A stretch of 64,000 bases of DNA from Streptomyces sp. R302. Lineage in GTDB: Bacteria > Actinomycetota > Actinomycetes > Streptomycetales > Streptomycetaceae. Each line of letters starts with the position of its first letter. Positions within the stretch are counted from its first letter, which is position 1. Positions 61,797-64,000 of the stretch are shown here, piece by piece. The DNA is taken from contig NZ_JABBGE010000009.1 in the NCBI RefSeq assembly GCF_012927245.1, positions 1 through 64,000 on the forward strand, written 5' to 3'. Under the pieces are notes generated by a model. That model was not told where the DNA came from. It saw only the letters and a list, made by a program, of their open reading frames with translations, and ran no database searches. The position numbers and the translations under genes are program-made.

Positions 61797-62473
61797 GCAC
61801 CACCGAAGAACACCCCGCCCAGGCCGGGGCCGAGCCGCTCCAGTACGACGAGGGGTACGGCCCCGAGGTCGGCGTCGGCCCGCACCCCGGGCCGTGGCCC
61901 GAGGACCCGCGCTACGACCGCGCACTCCTTGCCGAGGGCGACCGGCGCAACGTCGTCGACGCCTACCGGTACTGGACGCGGGAGGCGATCGTCGCCGACC
62001 TCGACACCCGCCGGCACGACTTCCACGTGGCCGTGGAGAACTGGGGCCACGACTTCAACATCGGGTCCGTGGTGCGCACCGCCAACGCCTTCCTGGCCAA
62101 GGAGGTGCACATCGTGGGGCGCCGCCGCTGGAACCGGCGCGGCGCCATGGTCACCGACCGCTACCAGCACGTGCGGCACCACCCCGACACCGAGGCGCTC
62201 ACCGCCTGGGCGGCGGCCGAGGACCTGCCGATCATCGGCATCGACAACCTGCCGGGCTCGGTGCCGCTGGAGCGGACCGTGCTGCCCCGCCGCTGTGTGC
62301 TGCTCTTCGGGCAGGAGGGGCCCGGGCTGACCGAGGAGGCCCGCCGCCATGTGGCGAAGGTCTGCTCGATCGCCCAGTTCGGCTCCACCCGGTCGATCAA
62401 CGCCGGGGCGGCCGCCGCGATCGCCATGCACGCCTGGATCCAGCGCTACGCCGACGTGCCGGCCCCCGAGTAG
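61793..62473 (+). CDS. SpoU/TrmH-family RNA 2'-O-methyltransferase
   Basis: 226 residues from GTG 61793 (GTGA overlap). SpoU motifs: NIGSVVRTANAF (motif 1), LFGQEGPGLTEEA (2) and STRSINAGAAAAIAMHAW (3). A knotted SAM-binding fold that methylates rRNA or tRNA ribose; the target is not predictable. Coupled to the HTTM gene. Confidence 0.94.
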   Translation: MSTTEEHPAQAGAEPLQYDEGYGPEVGVGPHPGPWPEDPRYDRALLAEGDRRNVVDAYRYWTREAIVADLDTRRHDFHVAVENWGHDFNIGSVVRTANAFLAKEVHIVGRRRWNRRGAMVTDRYQHVRHHPDTEALTAWAAAEDLPIIGIDNLPGSVPLERTVLPRRCVLLFGQEGPGLTEEARRHVAKVCSIAQFGSTRSINAGAAAAIAMHAWIQRYADVPAPE

Positions 62474-62476
62474 GGA

Positions 62477-62527
62477 CCGGCACACCGGACCGGTGTGCCG
62501 CTCCGGTGTGCCGGTCCGGTGTGCCGG
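62477..62527. repeat. CCGGTGTGCCG triple repeat with hairpin
   Basis: CCGGTGTGCCG occurs three times (about 62490, 62502, 62514), and the preceding CGGCACACCGG (62478-62488) is its inverted copy. Forms alternative hairpins between the convergent SpoU and paaN genes; a likely terminator. Confidence 0.7.
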
Positions 62528-62534
62528 ATCAGGA

Positions 62535-64000
62535 TCAGGCCTGGCGGCGCACCTCGACCACCCGGAAGCGGTTGGAGACGAAGGCGCCGTCGCACAGCGC
62601 CGCGTTCGCCGCCGGGTTGCCGCCCGAGCCGTGGAAGTCGGAGAAGGCGGCCGTCTGGTTCACGTACACCCCGCCCGTCAGGTTGAGCGAGAGCTGCGCC
62701 GACTCGTCGAGGCAGATCTCCTCGACGGCCCGCTCGGTGTCGGCGTCGGTCGTGTACGCGCCGACCGTCATCGCGCCCTTGTCGCGGATCGTGCGCCGGA
62801 GCAGCTCCAGTCCGTCGGCCGTGGAGTCGACCGAGACCGCGAAGGAGACCGGGCCGAAGCACTCGGAGAGGTACGCGGCCTCCGCGTCCGGCTTGGAGCC
62901 GTCCAGCTTGACCATGACGGGGGTGCGGACGACCGCCTCCGGGAAGTCCGGGTTGGCGACCTCGCGGGAGGCCAGGGCGACCTCGCCGAGGCCGGCGGCC
63001 GCCTCCAGGCGGGCCTTCACGTCCGGGTTCACCAGGGCGCCGAGCAGGGCGTTGGCCCGGGCGTCGTCGCCGAGGAGGCCGCCGACCGAGGCGGCCAGGT
63101 CGGCCACCACCTCGTCGTAGGACTTGGGACCCTGGTCGGTGGCGATGCCGTCGCGGGGGATCAGCAGGTTCTGCGGGGTGGTGCACATCTGGCCGCTGTA
63201 CAGGGACAGCGAGAACGCCAGGTTGGACAGCATGCCCTTGTAGTCGTCGGTGGAGTCGATCAGCACGGTGTTGACGCCGGCCTTCTCCGTGTAGACCTGC
63301 GCCTGGCGGGCGTTGGCCTCCAGCCAGTCGCCGAACCCGGTGGAGCCGGTGTAGTCGATGATCCGGATCTCCGGGCGGACCGCGAGGGTCTTGGCGATGC
63401 CCTCGCCCGGACGCTCGGCGGCCAGCGCCACCAGGTTCGGGTCGAAGCCGGACTCGGCGAGGACCTCGCGGGCGACCTTCACGGTCAGCGCCAGCGGGAG
63501 GACCGCGCGCGGGTGGGGCTTCACCAGGACCGCGTTCCCCGTCGCGAGGGAGGCGAAGAGGCCCGGGTAGCCGTTCCACGTCGGGAAGGTGTTGCAGCCG
63601 ATGACCAGGGCGACGCCGCGGCCGACCGGGGTGAACTCCTTGGACAGCTCCAGCGGGTCCCGCTTGCCCTGCGGCTTGGACCAGGCGGCCCGGCCCGCGG
63701 GGGTGCGGGTCTGCTCCTCGTACGCGTACGCCACCGCCTCCAGGCCGCGGTCCTGCGCGTGCGGGCCGCCGGCCTGGAACGCCATCATGAACGCCTGGCC
63801 GCTGGTGTGCATGACCGCGTGGGCGAACTCGTGGGTGCGGGCCGAGATCCGGGCCAGGATCTCCAGGCAGACCAGGGCGCGCGTCTCCGGTCCGGCGTCG
63901 CGCCAGGCGGGCAGGCCGGCGCGCATCGCGGGCAGCAGGACGTCGATGTCCGCGTGCGGGTACTCGATGCCGAGCGCGGGGCCGTACGGCGAGATCTCGC
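62535..64000 (-). CDS. paaN: Phenylacetic acid degradation protein PaaN (aldehyde dehydrogenase family), partial
   Basis: C-terminal 487 codons; the reading frame is open through the window end at 64000 (reads EISPYGPALGIEYPHADIDV), so the start is outside. Aldehyde dehydrogenase features: NTFPTWNGYPGLFASLATGNAVLVKPHP, STGFGDWLEANARQAQVYTEK, and the catalytic-Cys segment SLYSGQMCTTPQN. PaaN (PaaZ-like) oxidises the ring-opened aldehyde in phenylacetate degradation. Separated from paaABCDE by the DUF5819/HTTM/SpoU genes. Confidence 0.92.
   Translation of the reverse strand, partial: EISPYGPALGIEYPHADIDVLLPAMRAGLPAWRDAGPETRALVCLEILARISARTHEFAHAVMHTSGQAFMMAFQAGGPHAQDRGLEAVAYAYEEQTRTPAGRAAWSKPQGKRDPLELSKEFTPVGRGVALVIGCNTFPTWNGYPGLFASLATGNAVLVKPHPRAVLPLALTVKVAREVLAESGFDPNLVALAAERPGEGIAKTLAVRPEIRIIDYTGSTGFGDWLEANARQAQVYTEKAGVNTVLIDSTDDYKGMLSNLAFSLSLYSGQMCTTPQNLLIPRDGIATDQGPKSYDEVVADLAASVGGLLGDDARANALLGALVNPDVKARLEAAAGLGEVALASREVANPDFPEAVVRTPVMVKLDGSKPDAEAAYLSECFGPVSFAVSVDSTADGLELLRRTIRDKGAMTVGAYTTDADTERAVEEICLDESAQLSLNLTGGVYVNQTAAFSDFHGSGGNPAANAALCDGAFVSNRFRVVEVRRQA

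Overview
The window is the centre of a Streptomyces-type linear chromosome around the origin of replication. Evidence: very high GC; the order trxA / parB-parA-rsmG-jag-yidC-yidD-rnpA-rpmH / dnaA-oriC-dnaN-gnd-recF-dciA-gyrB-gyrA; Streptomyces-type parS sites; a DnaA with a long Pro/Gly-rich domain II; about twenty DnaA boxes between dnaA and dnaN; class E sortases; and an actinobacterial fhaA-fhaB-pstP-rodA-pbpA-pknB cluster. Core genes on both sides of oriC point away from it, so they are read in the direction of replication.

Layout. 1-4.1 kb: end of trxA, a GNAT acetyltransferase, the parAB segregation operon with three exact parS sites, rsmG. 4.1-6.9 kb: jag, yidC, yidD, rnpA, rpmH (RNA maturation and membrane insertion), read leftwards. 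7-14 kb: dnaA, oriC, dnaN, a 6-phosphogluconate dehydrogenase, recF and dciA (DUF721), read rightwards. 14-20 kb: gyrB, gyrA, a DUF3566 membrane protein, tRNA-Ile(GAT) and a DLW-39 microprotein. 20-25.5 kb: two exported proteins that share a domain (one with a VWA domain), a convergent Ser/Thr kinase and HTH pair, tRNA-Ala(TGC). 25.6-31.5 kb is accessory: a LuxR-type regulator, a truncated MFS gene, an alpha/beta hydrolase, an ECF41-type sigma factor with its FAD oxidoreductase. 31.6-34.6 kb: DUF5324 protein, cyclophilin, rhomboid protease, a DnaA-box-rich gap, crgA. 34.7-38.4 kb: DUF881 protein, a 53-residue membrane protein, a pabA/trpG-type amidotransferase and two class E sortases. 38.4-46.5 kb: the growth and division signalling operon, read leftwards. 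46.5-54.7 kb: tRNA-Leu(CAG), a two-component system, a MarR/membrane protein divergent pair, a DUF2252 protein, a J-domain protein, a rhodanese. 54.7-64 kb: an acyl-CoA dehydrogenase, the phenylacetyl-CoA epoxidase operon paaABCDE, a DUF5819/HTTM membrane pair coupled to a SpoU methyltransferase, and the C-terminal part of paaN.

How the genes fit together. The left and middle parts are housekeeping: origin firing (DnaA, oriC, DnaN, DciA, RecF, gyrase), origin segregation (ParA, ParB, parS) and polar growth/division (CrgA, RodA-PbpA, PknB/PstP with FHA partners, sortases). The right part is catabolic and accessory: paaABCDE and paaN carry out aerobic phenylacetate degradation, preceded by a near-palindromic operator, and the acyl-CoA dehydrogenase has a KstR-like operator.

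Least explained and most worth checking: a second cluster of perfect DnaA boxes 24 kb from oriC, with further perfect boxes elsewhere; a parS site fused to a terminator hairpin; a histidine kinase with an extra C-terminal membrane-anchored domain; the paired exported VWA-type proteins; and the DUF5819/HTTM pair, which resembles SdpA/SdpB and is joined by an 11-codon mini-ORF created by a local duplication. All calls come from reading sequence and translations; no database search was run.
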